Shown: positions 1 to 8,477, counted from the first letter of the stretch. The stretch is 64,000 nt of DNA from Lacrimispora defluvii (GCA_013036995.1 JAAOXG010000032.1:1-64000); one strand, 5' to 3'. The notes: generated by a model from the sequence alone, not told the origin. Made by a program: numbers and translations.

Positions 1-13
1 GTCCGGTTGTTTT

Positions 14-19
14 TGTCAA
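14..19 (-). promoter_or_regulatory. Second -35 element (P2), -10 outside the window
   Basis: A consensus TTGACA on the minus strand is preceded by an A-rich, UP-element-like tract (about 20-60). With 17-nt spacing its -10 would fall before base 1. It is in tandem with the promoter at 108-136 and points the same way. Confidence 0.4.
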
Positions 20-107
20 CCATTTTTTTCATTTTCTTCAAAACTTTTCTCATCGTTCATCGATGTGTTTTGGAAGAAGTTTGCCGCCGTTTTCAGCGGC
101 GAGGTAT

Positions 108-136
108 ATCATACCAAAGCTTTCGACAAAAGTCAA
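108..136 (-). promoter_or_regulatory. Strong sigma-A-type promoter reading left out of the window (P1)
   Basis: On the minus strand TTGACT (131-136) and TATGAT (108-113) are separated by exactly 17 nt. A GC-rich hairpin (83-101) and a long A/T-rich tract follow downstream. A second TTGACA lies at 14-19 on the same strand, and its -10 would fall just beyond the window edge. Tandem strong promoters with an A-rich upstream tract are typical of rRNA operons in Clostridia. That an rRNA or tRNA operon lies to the left is inference. Confidence 0.6.
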
Positions 137-225
137 CACTTATTATGAAAATTTTGTCGATAACTTTTTGCGGTTTCAAACCATCTTTTTTGCCGTTAAA
201 GTAACCAAAATATACCATAGTGTGT

Positions 226-252
226 TATATTATTGTTACAAACTGCCGATAT
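226..252 (+). promoter_or_regulatory. SigD (FliA-type) promoter for the FapA-like gene
   Basis: GCCGATAT at 245-252 matches the SigD -10 consensus in all eight positions. TATA lies at 226-229, 15 nt upstream. An extended -10 of the sigma-A type (TG-T-TATATT, 223-231) overlaps it, so dual use is possible. Transcription would begin near 259, leaving a leader of about 240 nt before the start at 500. An orphan Shine-Dalgarno sequence, AGGAGGTG, lies at 281-288 with no start codon at the right distance. Confidence 0.55.
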
Positions 253-453
253 AGATATATAATTCATAACTATTTAGAAAAGGAGGTGTTCCATAAAGCC
301 TGTTTGTTATGGTTAAATCCAAATACAAACGAAACTACGGGTATCTATTTACAGGCGTCTGTAAGGTGAAACAAAAGGATTGCAGCTTTATATAGAATTG
401 CTTTCCTTATAATAGCGCATTTATGGGGACTATATTTTACTCTATTTGCCGAC

Positions 454-474
454 ACCGGATATGATATATCCGGT
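454..474 (+). repeat. Perfect 9-bp inverted repeat in the leader of the FapA-like gene
   Basis: ACCGGATAT (454-462) and ATATCCGGT (466-474) form a perfect stem with a 3-nt loop. It ends about 13 nt before the ribosome binding site used at 500. There is no U-tract, so it is not an intrinsic terminator. It could be an operator or an mRNA stability element. Confidence 0.5.
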
Positions 475-499
475 AGTCCATATGTTAGGGGAGAAAAAA

Positions 500-2236
500 A
501 TGAAAGATAAGAACAGAAAAGGATTCTTTGGACTCTTTCAAAATGTAAAACGCACTTCAGAGTCTTTGGAAGAAAACGAAACACCACATCATGAACCGGT
601 TGAGGCATCAGTAAGTGACGACAGCGTGGAGGACACCACATTAACAAATGACAATTTGTCTCCAGACCCTGTTTCGGAAGCTGAACCGGATATGAAAGAA
701 AATGCTGCCCCCTCATTAATATGGGAACCTTCCGATGATCCTTTGATTCTCCGGGTCAACGAAGATCTTCTTGAGGTGGAACGCAGACAATTTGCTATGA
801 AGATGAAAGCTCTTTCTAATATTTATAAGAAGAATCAGGTAACTGCTTCTGAATCAACAGATGAACCAGAACCAAAAGCTGCCCAGCCCAATATACTGAT
901 CTCAACTGACAGAATGGCTGCATGGATCTATGTTTTTTCCCCTTTAAACGGTGGTTCGGATATCAAAGAAGAAGATCTGCGTTCTTTTCTTGCCCAGGAA
1001 CATGTAAAAACCGGAATATTGGAAGATACTTTAAAATCAATTGCAAACGAGCAAATTTATGATCAGGTATTGTTAATTGCAAAAGGGATACTTGCCAGAA
1101 ACGGAATTGATGGTTCTATAAAAGATCACTTTGACCGGGTCATACAACTGGAGTTTGAAGAGGACGAGAACGGTTCTGTAGACTACAAGAATCTAAATAA
1201 TATACAGGCCGTTAAAGAAGGGGAAGTTATTTGTGAGATTACTCCTGCTATTCCAGGAGAAAACGGGACGACCATAGAAGGTCAGGTATATCCCTGTGAG
1301 GTAAAAGGAACTCCCATAGCGATTCCTGCCGGACGTAATATGCAGCTGACTGAAGATGGTACACTTATTATAGCTCAAAAAACAGGACATGTTACCTTTT
1401 CTAATGGTAAATTTAATATTGATCCACTGTTGAAGATTAATGGAAATATTGATAATAGCACCGGAAATTTGGATTATGACGGAGATATTTTCATTTCTGG
1501 AGATGTAAGAAATGGATTCTCTGTAAAGGCCACTGGATCCATCGATATCCGTGGATCCGTGGAAGGAGCTGAAATCATTGCCCGGGGTCCAATTACAATT
1601 GCCAGCGGTATGTCTGGAAATGGGCGGGGAACGCTCACGTCTGAATCATTTATCAAATGCCGTTATCTGGAACATTGTACCGTAAAAGCAGAGGGAAATG
1701 TTTATGCAGAAAGTATTATCAACTCTAAGGTACAAAGCGGGGAAGACATCATAGTGACCTCAGGGATAGGAGTTATTATTGGAGGATCACTGCTTGCAGC
1801 CTGTAATATTAACGCCAACATTATCGGTTCAAAAGTTCGCCGTCTTATTACAGAATTAATCATAGCTAACGTTCCCAAGAACGTAGAAGAATCCTCCCGG
1901 CTTACAAGGGAATTAGAACAGCTGCATCACAACCTGTCAGAAATCAGGAAAAATATTGTTTACCTTGAAACTGTACAAAGACCAGATAAGCAGCAGCTAC
2001 TGGATAGTTTAAAACAGGCTTCCGATTATTTAAATATAAGGGAACAGGAAATAACAAATCGATTAACTGAAATTGCCTCTACTGATTCGGAGCAGATTGG
2101 TCTTATTAAATGCAGACAGTTATTGCCGGTAGTCCGTGTCCGAATAGGTTCATCCAGCCTTTTAATTCAGGAAGAATGCTCCAGCAGTGTTCTGTACAAA
2201 AACAGCGAAGGTGAGATTACCATAGGAACTAATTAG
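500..2236 (+). CDS. FapA family protein (DUF342)
   Basis: This 578-residue protein has an acidic, low-complexity N-terminal third (about residues 20-130). It is followed by the FapA/DUF342 region: the KEGEVICEI and IPGENGTTIEG stretch, then a run of short beta repeats (ISGDVRNGFSVKATG, IDIRGSVEGAEI and similar) expected to form a polymer-forming-type beta-helix. A coiled-coil segment (about 480-530) follows. No signal peptide or membrane segment is seen, so it is probably cytoplasmic. I chose the ATG at 500 because AGGGGAG stands just upstream. An in-frame ATG at 446 has no ribosome binding site and lies in a region holding a hairpin. A SigD-type promoter and a downstream receiver gene tie it to motility. 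The biochemical role of Gram-positive FapA proteins is not settled. Confidence 0.8.
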   Translation: MKDKNRKGFFGLFQNVKRTSESLEENETPHHEPVEASVSDDSVEDTTLTNDNLSPDPVSEAEPDMKENAAPSLIWEPSDDPLILRVNEDLLEVERRQFAMKMKALSNIYKKNQVTASESTDEPEPKAAQPNILISTDRMAAWIYVFSPLNGGSDIKEEDLRSFLAQEHVKTGILEDTLKSIANEQIYDQVLLIAKGILARNGIDGSIKDHFDRVIQLEFEEDENGSVDYKNLNNIQAVKEGEVICEITPAIPGENGTTIEGQVYPCEVKGTPIAIPAGRNMQLTEDGTLIIAQKTGHVTFSNGKFNIDPLLKINGNIDNSTGNLDYDGDIFISGDVRNGFSVKATGSIDIRGSVEGAEIIARGPITIASGMSGNGRGTLTSESFIKCRYLEHCTVKAEGNVYAESIINSKVQSGEDIIVTSGIGVIIGGSLLAACNINANIIGSKVRRLITELIIANVPKNVEESSRLTRELEQLHHNLSEIRKNIVYLETVQRPDKQQLLDSLKQASDYLNIREQEITNRLTEIASTDSEQIGLIKCRQLLPVVRVRIGSSSLLIQEECSSSVLYKNSEGEITIGTN

Positions 2237-2256
2237 TTCTTCGAAAGGGGAAGATT

Positions 2257-2640
2257 ATGAAAAAGACAATTATGATTGTTGACGACTCCATATTAATAAG
2301 AAATGAAATTGGAAAACTTCTTGAGGGAACGGATTACGAAGTAGTATGTCAATGCCGCAGCGGGGAAGAAGCTTTGGAAACATATGAGAAAATACTTCCT
2401 GATATTGTAACCATGGATATTATATTACCAGGAATCGATGGACTGGAAACTTCCAAGCAGCTTTTAAACAAGCACCCGAAGGCAGGCATTGTTATTATCA
2501 GCTCCCTTGTATATGATAGAACCATGCAGATTGTTCAGGAACTGGGTCCTGCAATTCCTTTTGTTTTTAAGCCCATTAATAAATCATTCTTTATTGAATC
2601 ACTTAATAAGGTGAGCAATGATATAGATACATCTTTATAA
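2257..2640 (+). CDS. Stand-alone response-regulator receiver protein (CheY-like)
   Basis: A 127-residue single REC domain. The acidic pair is D9/D10, the likely phospho-acceptor is D54 (in VTMDIILPG), the conserved switch Ser is S82/S83 and the conserved Lys is K105 (FVFKP). No output domain is present. It starts 20 nt after the FapA-like gene behind AAAGGGGA, so the two probably form an operon. It is distinct from the CheY at 39004-39363. It may be a second CheY or a signalling input for the FapA-like protein; the sequence cannot decide. Confidence 0.88.
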   Translation: MKKTIMIVDDSILIRNEIGKLLEGTDYEVVCQCRSGEEALETYEKILPDIVTMDIILPGIDGLETSKQLLNKHPKAGIVIISSLVYDRTMQIVQELGPAIPFVFKPINKSFFIESLNKVSNDIDTSL

Positions 2641-2694
2641 ATACATAATACAAAAAAGACGGTTTTAATTCAGATTCGTTTCATACCGTTCAAA

Positions 2695-2736
2695 AAATAC
2701 GCCATCAATTGAGCATATACAATTGATGGCGTATTT
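2695..2736. terminator. Bidirectional intrinsic terminator
   Basis: A perfect 17-bp stem (2695-2711 with 2720-2736) and an 8-nt loop, flanked by A-rich and T-rich ends. It lies between convergent genes ending at 2640 (+) and 2747 (-). Confidence 0.85.
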
Positions 2737-2746
2737 AGATTAAATA

Positions 2747-3538
2747 TTATAATAAGCTGACCTTACTGGAATCATTTACATCAAACTGATCCGATACCCC
2801 GTTTGAAGCCATCTGCATTCTAAGCTTCATAAGCTCAATCAGATATAAGGAATTTGTCTTTTGGGTTGTCAGATCCACATCAGTGCCTTCTGCTTTCCCA
2901 GCTATTGATTTTAAAATATCCAGCCACTGAGATCCATAACCGTTAAGGGAGTCCTGATCTGAGAAATAATCGGACAGGTCAGAAACCGAATTCCCGGAAT
3001 AACCAGAAGCATATACGGCGTTATCATCCTTACCGCCTGACACTTCCATATCTCGCATTATCTTCTTCACATATTCCTGTGTTTCTTTAAACGGAGGGAT
3101 TCCTCCATATTTTTTCACATTATTGCTTCCTGCATTATAAGCAGCAAGGGCAAGAGATACATCACCATTATAATGATCCAGTTTTTCTTTTAGATACTTG
3201 GCTCCGCCCAATATATTGCTGCGCGCATCATATGGATCAGAAACGCCCAGTGATCTGGCTGTAGCAGGCATTAACTGCATCACACCCGCTGCACCTTTGG
3301 GAGAAGTGGCTGCCGGGTTATAATTGGACTCAGCCTTAGCAACTGCTTTCAGAAGTTTTTTTGATACTCCATAAGTCCTGGAAGCTTCTGTAAAAAAGGA
3401 TTCCAAATCTTTAGGTACTTCCATCACTGATTTTAGGACCCTTTTAAAATTTCCAGCCGGAGCTTTTGTGGTTTGTCCTTTCTCCAATGACTGATTATTC
3501 CCTAACGCCATCATCCGCAACTGATCTATCGTCGCCAC
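2747..3538 (-). CDS. Lytic transglycosylase (SLT domain), flagellum-associated
   Basis: This 263-residue protein has an SLT lysozyme-like domain at about residues 48-165: the catalytic Glu is E70 in AVAKAESNYNP, followed by GAAGVMQLMP and the AAYNAG motif. It should cleave peptidoglycan to 1,6-anhydro muropeptides. There is no N-terminal signal peptide; the first 45 residues are polar and probably flexible. That fits export through the flagellar type III apparatus, as for rod-associated muramidases, though this is inference. The C-terminal 90 residues are not recognised. It is the last gene of a minus-strand group with two wall-binding-repeat proteins, 25 nt behind its neighbour. Confidence 0.85.
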   Translation of the reverse strand: MATIDQLRMMALGNNQSLEKGQTTKAPAGNFKRVLKSVMEVPKDLESFFTEASRTYGVSKKLLKAVAKAESNYNPAATSPKGAAGVMQLMPATARSLGVSDPYDARSNILGGAKYLKEKLDHYNGDVSLALAAYNAGSNNVKKYGGIPPFKETQEYVKKIMRDMEVSGGKDDNAVYASGYSGNSVSDLSDYFSDQDSLNGYGSQWLDILKSIAGKAEGTDVDLTTQKTNSLYLIELMKLRMQMASNGVSDQFDVNDSSKVSLL

Positions 3539-3563
3539 TTATTCATCCTCCTGTTGGTATTAT

Positions 3564-4634
3564 CTACTGTATCCATTTTCCGTCAGCACCAATCTGATAT
3601 CCGCCTATATTTGTGTTACTGGCCATACTTCCATCTGAATTCATGTAGTACCAGATCCCCGGTTGCGTCTGAACCCAGCCAGTTAACATCTCTCCGCCTG
3701 TTGGATTTAAGTAGTACCATTTTCCATTAACAAACTGCCATCCTGTAAGAAGCTTGCCATCTGCCGGATTCATATAATACCATCTGATCCCTGTTTGAAC
3801 CCAACCGGTACGGCGCACTCCGTTGGCATCAAAATAATACCAGTCATTTAAAATCTGCTTCCAGCTGTTTCTCGGAGTGCCACCATCTTCCTCTACATAG
3901 GTGTTGCCCTTCCATGCTCCGGTGGTACTTCCTTCATACTCCATGGTAATATCCTGAGAGGTTATATTGTCTCCCTCTTTTAAGTACTTTCGGTCATCTG
4001 CTGTAAAGCCAATGGCACGGACTTCATAATAATAAACGGCATTCTTATCCATCAGATCTGATAAATCAACTGTATTGGTTTGTACGGTAAGTGCCTTTTT
4101 TAATTTATCATCTGCATAAAGAGATACTTTATATCCTGTAGCAAACTCTACCTTGTCCCAGACTGCTTTCGTTTTTTTGCTGTCAGCCCAGCCAGCCCTG
4201 GCTGTATTCCCCAGCTTAACTACCGGAATATAATCAACCTTTACCTCCAGTGTATTATTATCCAGCGCTTTTGCAGAGACAAATCTTGCACCAGTAATTT
4301 TACATTCCGAGCGGTTATAGGTTTCTGCAAAGATTGTATTGGAAGAAGTTAAAATAACACTGACTCTTTCTGCCTTTGCCGCCTTCCATTTGCTGATGTC
4401 ACGCTTCCATACAAGATCCTGTACGGATACACCTGTAGTGGTTGTTGATACCTGAGGCATTAAAATTTCCTGATCGCCAAACTGGCTGTCAAATTTCAGA
4501 TTCAGACTTCTTATTACAACCGATTCGCCTGCATAGATCTTTAATGGTGCCACTCCTACGAGTACTGCAGTTGTTACTAAAGCCATTACGATACTAAATA
4601 TAATACTTCTTTTCATTTGAATCATTGTTTCCAT
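3564..4634 (-). CDS. Secreted cell-wall-binding-repeat protein
   Basis: A 356-residue protein with a hydrophobic N-terminal segment (IIFSIVMALVTTAVLVGVAPL), read as a signal peptide. A fibronectin-like middle (about 140-210, a W..V.FATGYKVSLY stretch) is followed by tandem choline-binding-type repeats from about 265 to the end (GWYYFDANGVRRTGWV, GKWYYLNPTGGEMLTGWV). Such repeats bind teichoic or other wall glycans. The start overlaps the upstream gene by 13 nt. ATGs at 4634, 4625 and 4616 are all possible, so the start is uncertain. It shares architecture with the gene at 4622-5986 and is probably a tandem duplicate. Its link to motility rests on position and the shared SigD-type promoter. 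Confidence 0.78.
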   Translation of the reverse strand: METMIQMKRSIIFSIVMALVTTAVLVGVAPLKIYAGESVVIRSLNLKFDSQFGDQEILMPQVSTTTTGVSVQDLVWKRDISKWKAAKAERVSVILTSSNTIFAETYNRSECKITGARFVSAKALDNNTLEVKVDYIPVVKLGNTARAGWADSKKTKAVWDKVEFATGYKVSLYADDKLKKALTVQTNTVDLSDLMDKNAVYYYEVRAIGFTADDRKYLKEGDNITSQDITMEYEGSTTGAWKGNTYVEEDGGTPRNSWKQILNDWYYFDANGVRRTGWVQTGIRWYYMNPADGKLLTGWQFVNGKWYYLNPTGGEMLTGWVQTQPGIWYYMNSDGSMASNTNIGGYQIGADGKWIQ

Positions 4635-5986
4635 ACTCCATCCTCATCTAACTGATAGCCGTCAATTACCGTGCTGACAGCCATGACTCCATCCTGCTGG
4701 TTAAAATACCGCCATATCCCGTCCACCTTTTGCCAGCCGGTGAGCATAACGCCATCTTCTCCAGTATAATAAGTCTTGCCATCACGGGTAAACAGCCCCT
4801 TTAACATAGCCCCCTCTAAGTTACCTGGTACTGTATTCAAATAATACCATCTTCCGGCCTGGTTAATCCAGCCCTTTTGCATCGCACCCTGGTTATTAAA
4901 ATAACGGTAGTAACCGTCAACCACCTGCCAGCCAGTTGCTGCAGCCCCCATAGGAGCTTCATAGCCATTATCCGGATAAAAATAATACCAGTTGTTATCT
5001 ATTTTATTCCATCCGGTTACCATGGCTCCATTGGATGCCATATAATAAATATCGGATTGAGTAAGAAACCATCCGGTAACCATCTTTCCATTTTCGTCAA
5101 AGCGATAGTATATATTATCCAGCATAAGCCAGGAGTTTGCCTGGAGACTTCCGTCTGCATAGCGGTAATGCCATACACCTGACTGCTCTTCCCAACCCGA
5201 CTTTTTTTCCGGATTGGCTGTTCCATTTATCGTATCCGATTCTTTTCCCGTACCATCAGAAACATCTCTGTCCCTGATAACCAGTTCATCGGATTCAACC
5301 CAACCGCTTTTCTTTCCATTCTTCAGCTCATCTGCTTTAAACGGAACAGAGCGGATCTTAAAGGAATATGTGCCTTCTTCCGTCATATATGGATAGAAAT
5401 TGTAGGTAGTTGCTTTTACCTGCTCTTTCTTAAAAATCACCTTTTTACCTAAATAAAGCCAGACTTCATATGCCCCTGAGGTATTATCCCCCTTAGACCA
5501 TACAGCCTGTCCCAGTCTCGTATCTTTCCAGCCGATATCTTCCGGCTCCGCATACAGTCCTTTAATCGCCTTAGCCCTTAAAGTAACAATCAGATCACTG
5601 CCGTTTCGCTTGGCACTTACATAGGTGCCTCCGCTTATCTTAATTTTAGATGCCTCATAGTTCGATTTAAAGTAAGCGTCATATTCATCGGAAGGTGTCA
5701 GTGTAACATTCATCTTAGGTTCTTCTCCGATTGTCATATCCTTTGAAGTTGAAGTGACCCATTCGGCTTCCCTGATTGTGTATTTTTTATCACCGGAAGT
5801 TACATAACATTCTCCATCCGTCTTATTAATCTTTATGTCGGGCAGTCTGTCTCCCGCTTCGATATTTAATGAGACCTTGACACTGACTGAGTTTATGGAT
5901 TCTGTTGCTGTTACCTTCTGGGCAGTAAGACACAGACAAAGTGCGCTTATAATGCCCACTGCCAAAGCTTTCCTCTGTTGTTTCAT
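4622..5986 (-). CDS. Secreted cell-wall-binding-repeat protein, first gene of its operon
   Basis: A 454-residue protein with a signal peptide (about residues 1-27, ALAVGIISALCLCLTAQKVTA). An N-terminal domain resembles that of the downstream paralogue, with W.D..L.QAVW / AVWDK-type fibronectin-like features. At least seven choline-binding-type repeats run from about residue 262 to the end (GWYYFYPDNGY, GRWYYLNTVPG, GIWRYFNQQDGV). It is expected to be extracellular and wall-attached. A GAAAGGAG ribosome binding site precedes the ATG, and a SigD-type promoter lies at 6039-6065. No catalytic domain is visible. Confidence 0.78.
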   Translation of the reverse strand: MKQQRKALAVGIISALCLCLTAQKVTATESINSVSVKVSLNIEAGDRLPDIKINKTDGECYVTSGDKKYTIREAEWVTSTSKDMTIGEEPKMNVTLTPSDEYDAYFKSNYEASKIKISGGTYVSAKRNGSDLIVTLRAKAIKGLYAEPEDIGWKDTRLGQAVWSKGDNTSGAYEVWLYLGKKVIFKKEQVKATTYNFYPYMTEEGTYSFKIRSVPFKADELKNGKKSGWVESDELVIRDRDVSDGTGKESDTINGTANPEKKSGWEEQSGVWHYRYADGSLQANSWLMLDNIYYRFDENGKMVTGWFLTQSDIYYMASNGAMVTGWNKIDNNWYYFYPDNGYEAPMGAAATGWQVVDGYYRYFNNQGAMQKGWINQAGRWYYLNTVPGNLEGAMLKGLFTRDGKTYYTGEDGVMLTGWQKVDGIWRYFNQQDGVMAVSTVIDGYQLDEDGVWKQ

Positions 5987-6038
5987 TCTTTCGCTCCTTT
6001 CCTTATAACTTTAAAATACAATAAAGCCTGTAAGTTAT

Positions 6039-6065
6039 GTATCGGCATAATGAGCTCAAATCATA
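6039..6065 (-). promoter_or_regulatory. SigD-type promoter for the wall-binding/lytic transglycosylase operon
   Basis: On the minus strand GCCGATAC (6039-6046) matches the SigD -10 in seven of eight positions. TATG lies exactly 15 nt upstream (6062-6065). It falls in the gap between the genes starting at 5986 and ending at 6071. The same TATG/15/GCCGATA form recurs in front of cheV. Confidence 0.5.
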
Positions 6066-6070
6066 AGCAA

Positions 6071-6718
6071 TTACTGGATTTTTCTCCTTTTCAGCTGTTC
6101 CTGGAACGTAAATTTACGAACCATGGACTCCTGATAAGTGGACAATCCAAAATAACGGCTGCCATATCGGTAGAAAGGTTCTTCCCCTTTTTCCGCCACT
6201 TCTCTGACCCATAAAACAGATGCCTTTAACCGGGTGTTTCCTGCATCTGTGTCAAACTCAAAAGAGAAAATCTGATTCTCCTTTAGCTTTATTATGGATT
6301 CAAATCCGATTCCACCGGCACTGATGTCTTTTAGCTTTGCCGGTATATGGGTCACTTTTCCCAGTTCATCAGCAGTTTCCAGCACAATGGGAATTGACAC
6401 ACGAACCTTTAAGTCTATTCTTCTTTGTTCCACGCCGATCAATTCATCTATTCTGCAGGGCACCTTGTATATGGCTCTCCCTAAGTCTCCCATCTCATCT
6501 CCTACCACCTTGACTCTTGCGGACAAACTGCATTTACACGTTACAAGTCCCTGTATGCCGTCGTAGAATACGATCACTGATTCTGTATTTACCTTATCCA
6601 TGTCTTCTTCTTCAAAAATCAGAGCCATGCTCTCCTTCTCGGAATCAACCACTTTTACCTCTGCAAGAAAAACTCCATCAAACGAATAGATACAAGCCTT
6701 TTCACATTCCTTTAACAT
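6071..6718 (-). CDS. PilZ-domain protein, YcgR-like c-di-GMP effector
   Basis: A 215-residue protein with a YcgR-type N-terminal beta domain (about 1-95) and a C-terminal PilZ domain. The two c-di-GMP binding motifs are visible: QRRIDLK at about 98-104 (the second Arg of RxxxR is Lys here) and DISAGG at 131-136. Proteins of this type slow the motor or alter switching by contacting MotA or FliG/FliM when c-di-GMP is high. It lies 3 nt from the FlhB-like gene upstream in the same operon. The Lys substitution is conservative but could weaken binding. Confidence 0.85.
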   Translation of the reverse strand: MLKECEKACIYSFDGVFLAEVKVVDSEKESMALIFEEEDMDKVNTESVIVFYDGIQGLVTCKCSLSARVKVVGDEMGDLGRAIYKVPCRIDELIGVEQRRIDLKVRVSIPIVLETADELGKVTHIPAKLKDISAGGIGFESIIKLKENQIFSFEFDTDAGNTRLKASVLWVREVAEKGEEPFYRYGSRYFGLSTYQESMVRKFTFQEQLKRRKIQ

Positions 6719-6721
6719 AAA

Positions 6722-7069
6722 TTATTCCACCGTTTCTTCTTTTATTGTTTCCTCTTCCTCAGTCTCTTCCAAACTTTGTTTCATTATGCTGTTTTGTTTT
6801 CCTGGTACATAATCCAGAAAATAAAGGTAGATGTCTACAATAGCCTGATACAATTCTTCCGGGATCTGGCTCCCCAGTTCAAGCTGCGTGAGTATGGTAG
6901 CCAGGGAATTGTCCTCATAGACAGGGATCCCGCTCTCATTGGCCAGCTCTACAATCTTTTCTGCTGTGTACCCCATTCCTGATGCAACGATAACAGGAGA
7001 AGTATTTTTTGATTCATCGTATTTTAAAGCAACTGCTTTTTTGTTAAGTGTACTTTTAAATTCTGACAT
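6722..7069 (-). CDS. FlhB C-terminal-domain homologue (YlqH/FlhX type)
   Basis: A 115-residue soluble protein matching the cytoplasmic FlhB domain (KAVALKYDESKNTSPVIVASG, then AEKIVELANESGIPVYED). It lacks the NPTH autocleavage site, which here reads NTSP. Full-length FlhB is at 33914-34975, so this is an extra stand-alone copy of the kind that can substitute for the FlhB substrate-switch domain in other bacteria. I chose the start at 7069 (AGGAAGG upstream), overlapping the FliK-like gene by 14 nt; the longer reading frame upstream has no ribosome binding site. Confidence 0.82.
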   Translation of the reverse strand: MSEFKSTLNKKAVALKYDESKNTSPVIVASGMGYTAEKIVELANESGIPVYEDNSLATILTQLELGSQIPEELYQAIVDIYLYFLDYVPGKQNSIMKQSLEETEEEETIKEETVE

Positions 7070-8477
7070 CGACTGTATTCTTCCTTTCCTGTATTTTAGG
7101 AAAAACAGATACAAGAGAAGAAGGTCCCTCTCCTGCCTGCAGGATGATCCGATCTGACCGCAGGTGGTTTTTTTCCAGAATACTCTTAATTCCCTTCTGG
7201 ATACTGGTTTCTGATTTCTTAAGCTTCTCCGGATAATAAAGCTGGAGAGATGATGTATTATCCCCATAAAGCATTAAAAGCTTAAAAGGTCCAAGCTCTG
7301 CAATTTCAAATTTAATAAAAATTCTTGCAATCCGCTGGGCACCTGCCTGCGTACTGCTGCCCTCTTCATCCGGATCAATCCACATCTCTGAGAATAATTT
7401 CTTTCCATTAATTTCCATTGGAAATGCCAGATGAAGGATGGGCATATAAACGCTTTCATTGACCACAAGTGACTGGATTATATTCAGAAACGTCTGTCTG
7501 TTTTCAAGTCCGGCGCCTCCGCTTACTCCTGTTCTTAAAAATTCAATAAATTTATCTGACCACTGGTTTTTTCCTGCTGCCTGCTCCATGTCAACCTGAC
7601 CAAGCAGTTCTCCAAACTCTTCAGCAGTCGTTGAACCAAAATGCCTGCGGAATCCCTGATATCCCGTAAGTTTTGCAAACGCCTGCAGGACATCCTCTCT
7701 GTTTCCATTTTCATATCTTGCCATAAGAACGCTTAAAAGGGAAATCTTATCACGTACAGTACCCATGTCATGGTTTGTGGCAATATAACGGCCCATAAAA
7801 GGAAGAATTTTCTCTTTCAAAAGAGCACTGTTTGACTGGGTGTCCCCCTCTTTTGCAGATAAATCCAGTTCTTTTAACATTTCTTCCAGTTGGGAAGCTG
7901 TTTGCTTGAATACATAACCTTCCATATCTTTTACTGTATTAAATATATCATGAAGAATATGCTTTCCGGAAGACATATCATTAAACTTTTTTATAAAATT
8001 TAAAATATCAGCTTTTAAATCAACAGAACCGGTTTCAGCCATGACCTGTCTTAACTGATCAAAGATTCCTCCGTTGAAGCGGACGGAAGACTCTGCCTGT
8101 TCTTTTAAAAATCCAAGGACATCTTCCTCTTTCATCTGGCTGGCCTTAAAAAAAGAAGCAATTTGTCTGGCTGCTTCTTCTCCCATCACACCTCCAGTTA
8201 ACATCTCTTCTCCCTGAAAAAATACATCAGAAAAAATCCGGGTAATATCCGGTGAATTCTTGATCAGATTGAGAAATGTACCGAAGTTGGAACGATACTG
8301 GAATGCCAGCTGCTGTTCCTGATTTCCTCCTGAATCAGTCCGGTTATCCCCACGCATCACTTTCGACGGATCCACAGGGTTTTGTATCTGAGGTCCCTGG
8401 CCTGCCTGGGGGTTATTTTTAATTGTAGAATTATCATAGCCGGACATTGGAGTAGTTACTTTCAGAATATCTGCCAT
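7056..8477 (-). CDS. FliK-like protein upstream of the FlhB homologue (YlqG-like position)
   Basis: A 473-residue protein with no signal peptide. Most of it is alpha-helical and not recognisable by motif. The C-terminal part (about 345-460: PILHLAFPMEINGK, then EIAELGPFKLLMLYGDN and a helical tail) resembles the FliK hook-length-control C-terminal fold. It overlaps the FlhB C-domain homologue, and FliK-type domains act on FlhB-type domains in export switching, which supports the call. The canonical FliK is at 45130-46377. The exact role is unknown. Confidence 0.55.
   Translation of the reverse strand: MADILKVTTPMSGYDNSTIKNNPQAGQGPQIQNPVDPSKVMRGDNRTDSGGNQEQQLAFQYRSNFGTFLNLIKNSPDITRIFSDVFFQGEEMLTGGVMGEEAARQIASFFKASQMKEEDVLGFLKEQAESSVRFNGGIFDQLRQVMAETGSVDLKADILNFIKKFNDMSSGKHILHDIFNTVKDMEGYVFKQTASQLEEMLKELDLSAKEGDTQSNSALLKEKILPFMGRYIATNHDMGTVRDKISLLSVLMARYENGNREDVLQAFAKLTGYQGFRRHFGSTTAEEFGELLGQVDMEQAAGKNQWSDKFIEFLRTGVSGGAGLENRQTFLNIIQSLVVNESVYMPILHLAFPMEINGKKLFSEMWIDPDEEGSSTQAGAQRIARIFIKFEIAELGPFKLLMLYGDNTSSLQLYYPEKLKKSETSIQKGIKSILEKNHLRSDRIILQAGEGPSSLVSVFPKIQERKNTVDVRI

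Noticed and set aside
309-395. A 28-codon frame in the FapA leader beginning at ATG 309.
   Set aside because: It is 22 nt from the nearest Shine-Dalgarno sequence, too far, and its composition is not distinctive.
259-499. A cyclic-di-GMP riboswitch in the long leader.
   Set aside because: No match to the conserved parts of class I or class II riboswitches that I can recall.
4877-5182. Long plus-strand frames within the wall-binding-repeat genes.
   Set aside because: They lie antisense to a gene with clear repeats and signal peptide, and have no supporting motif.
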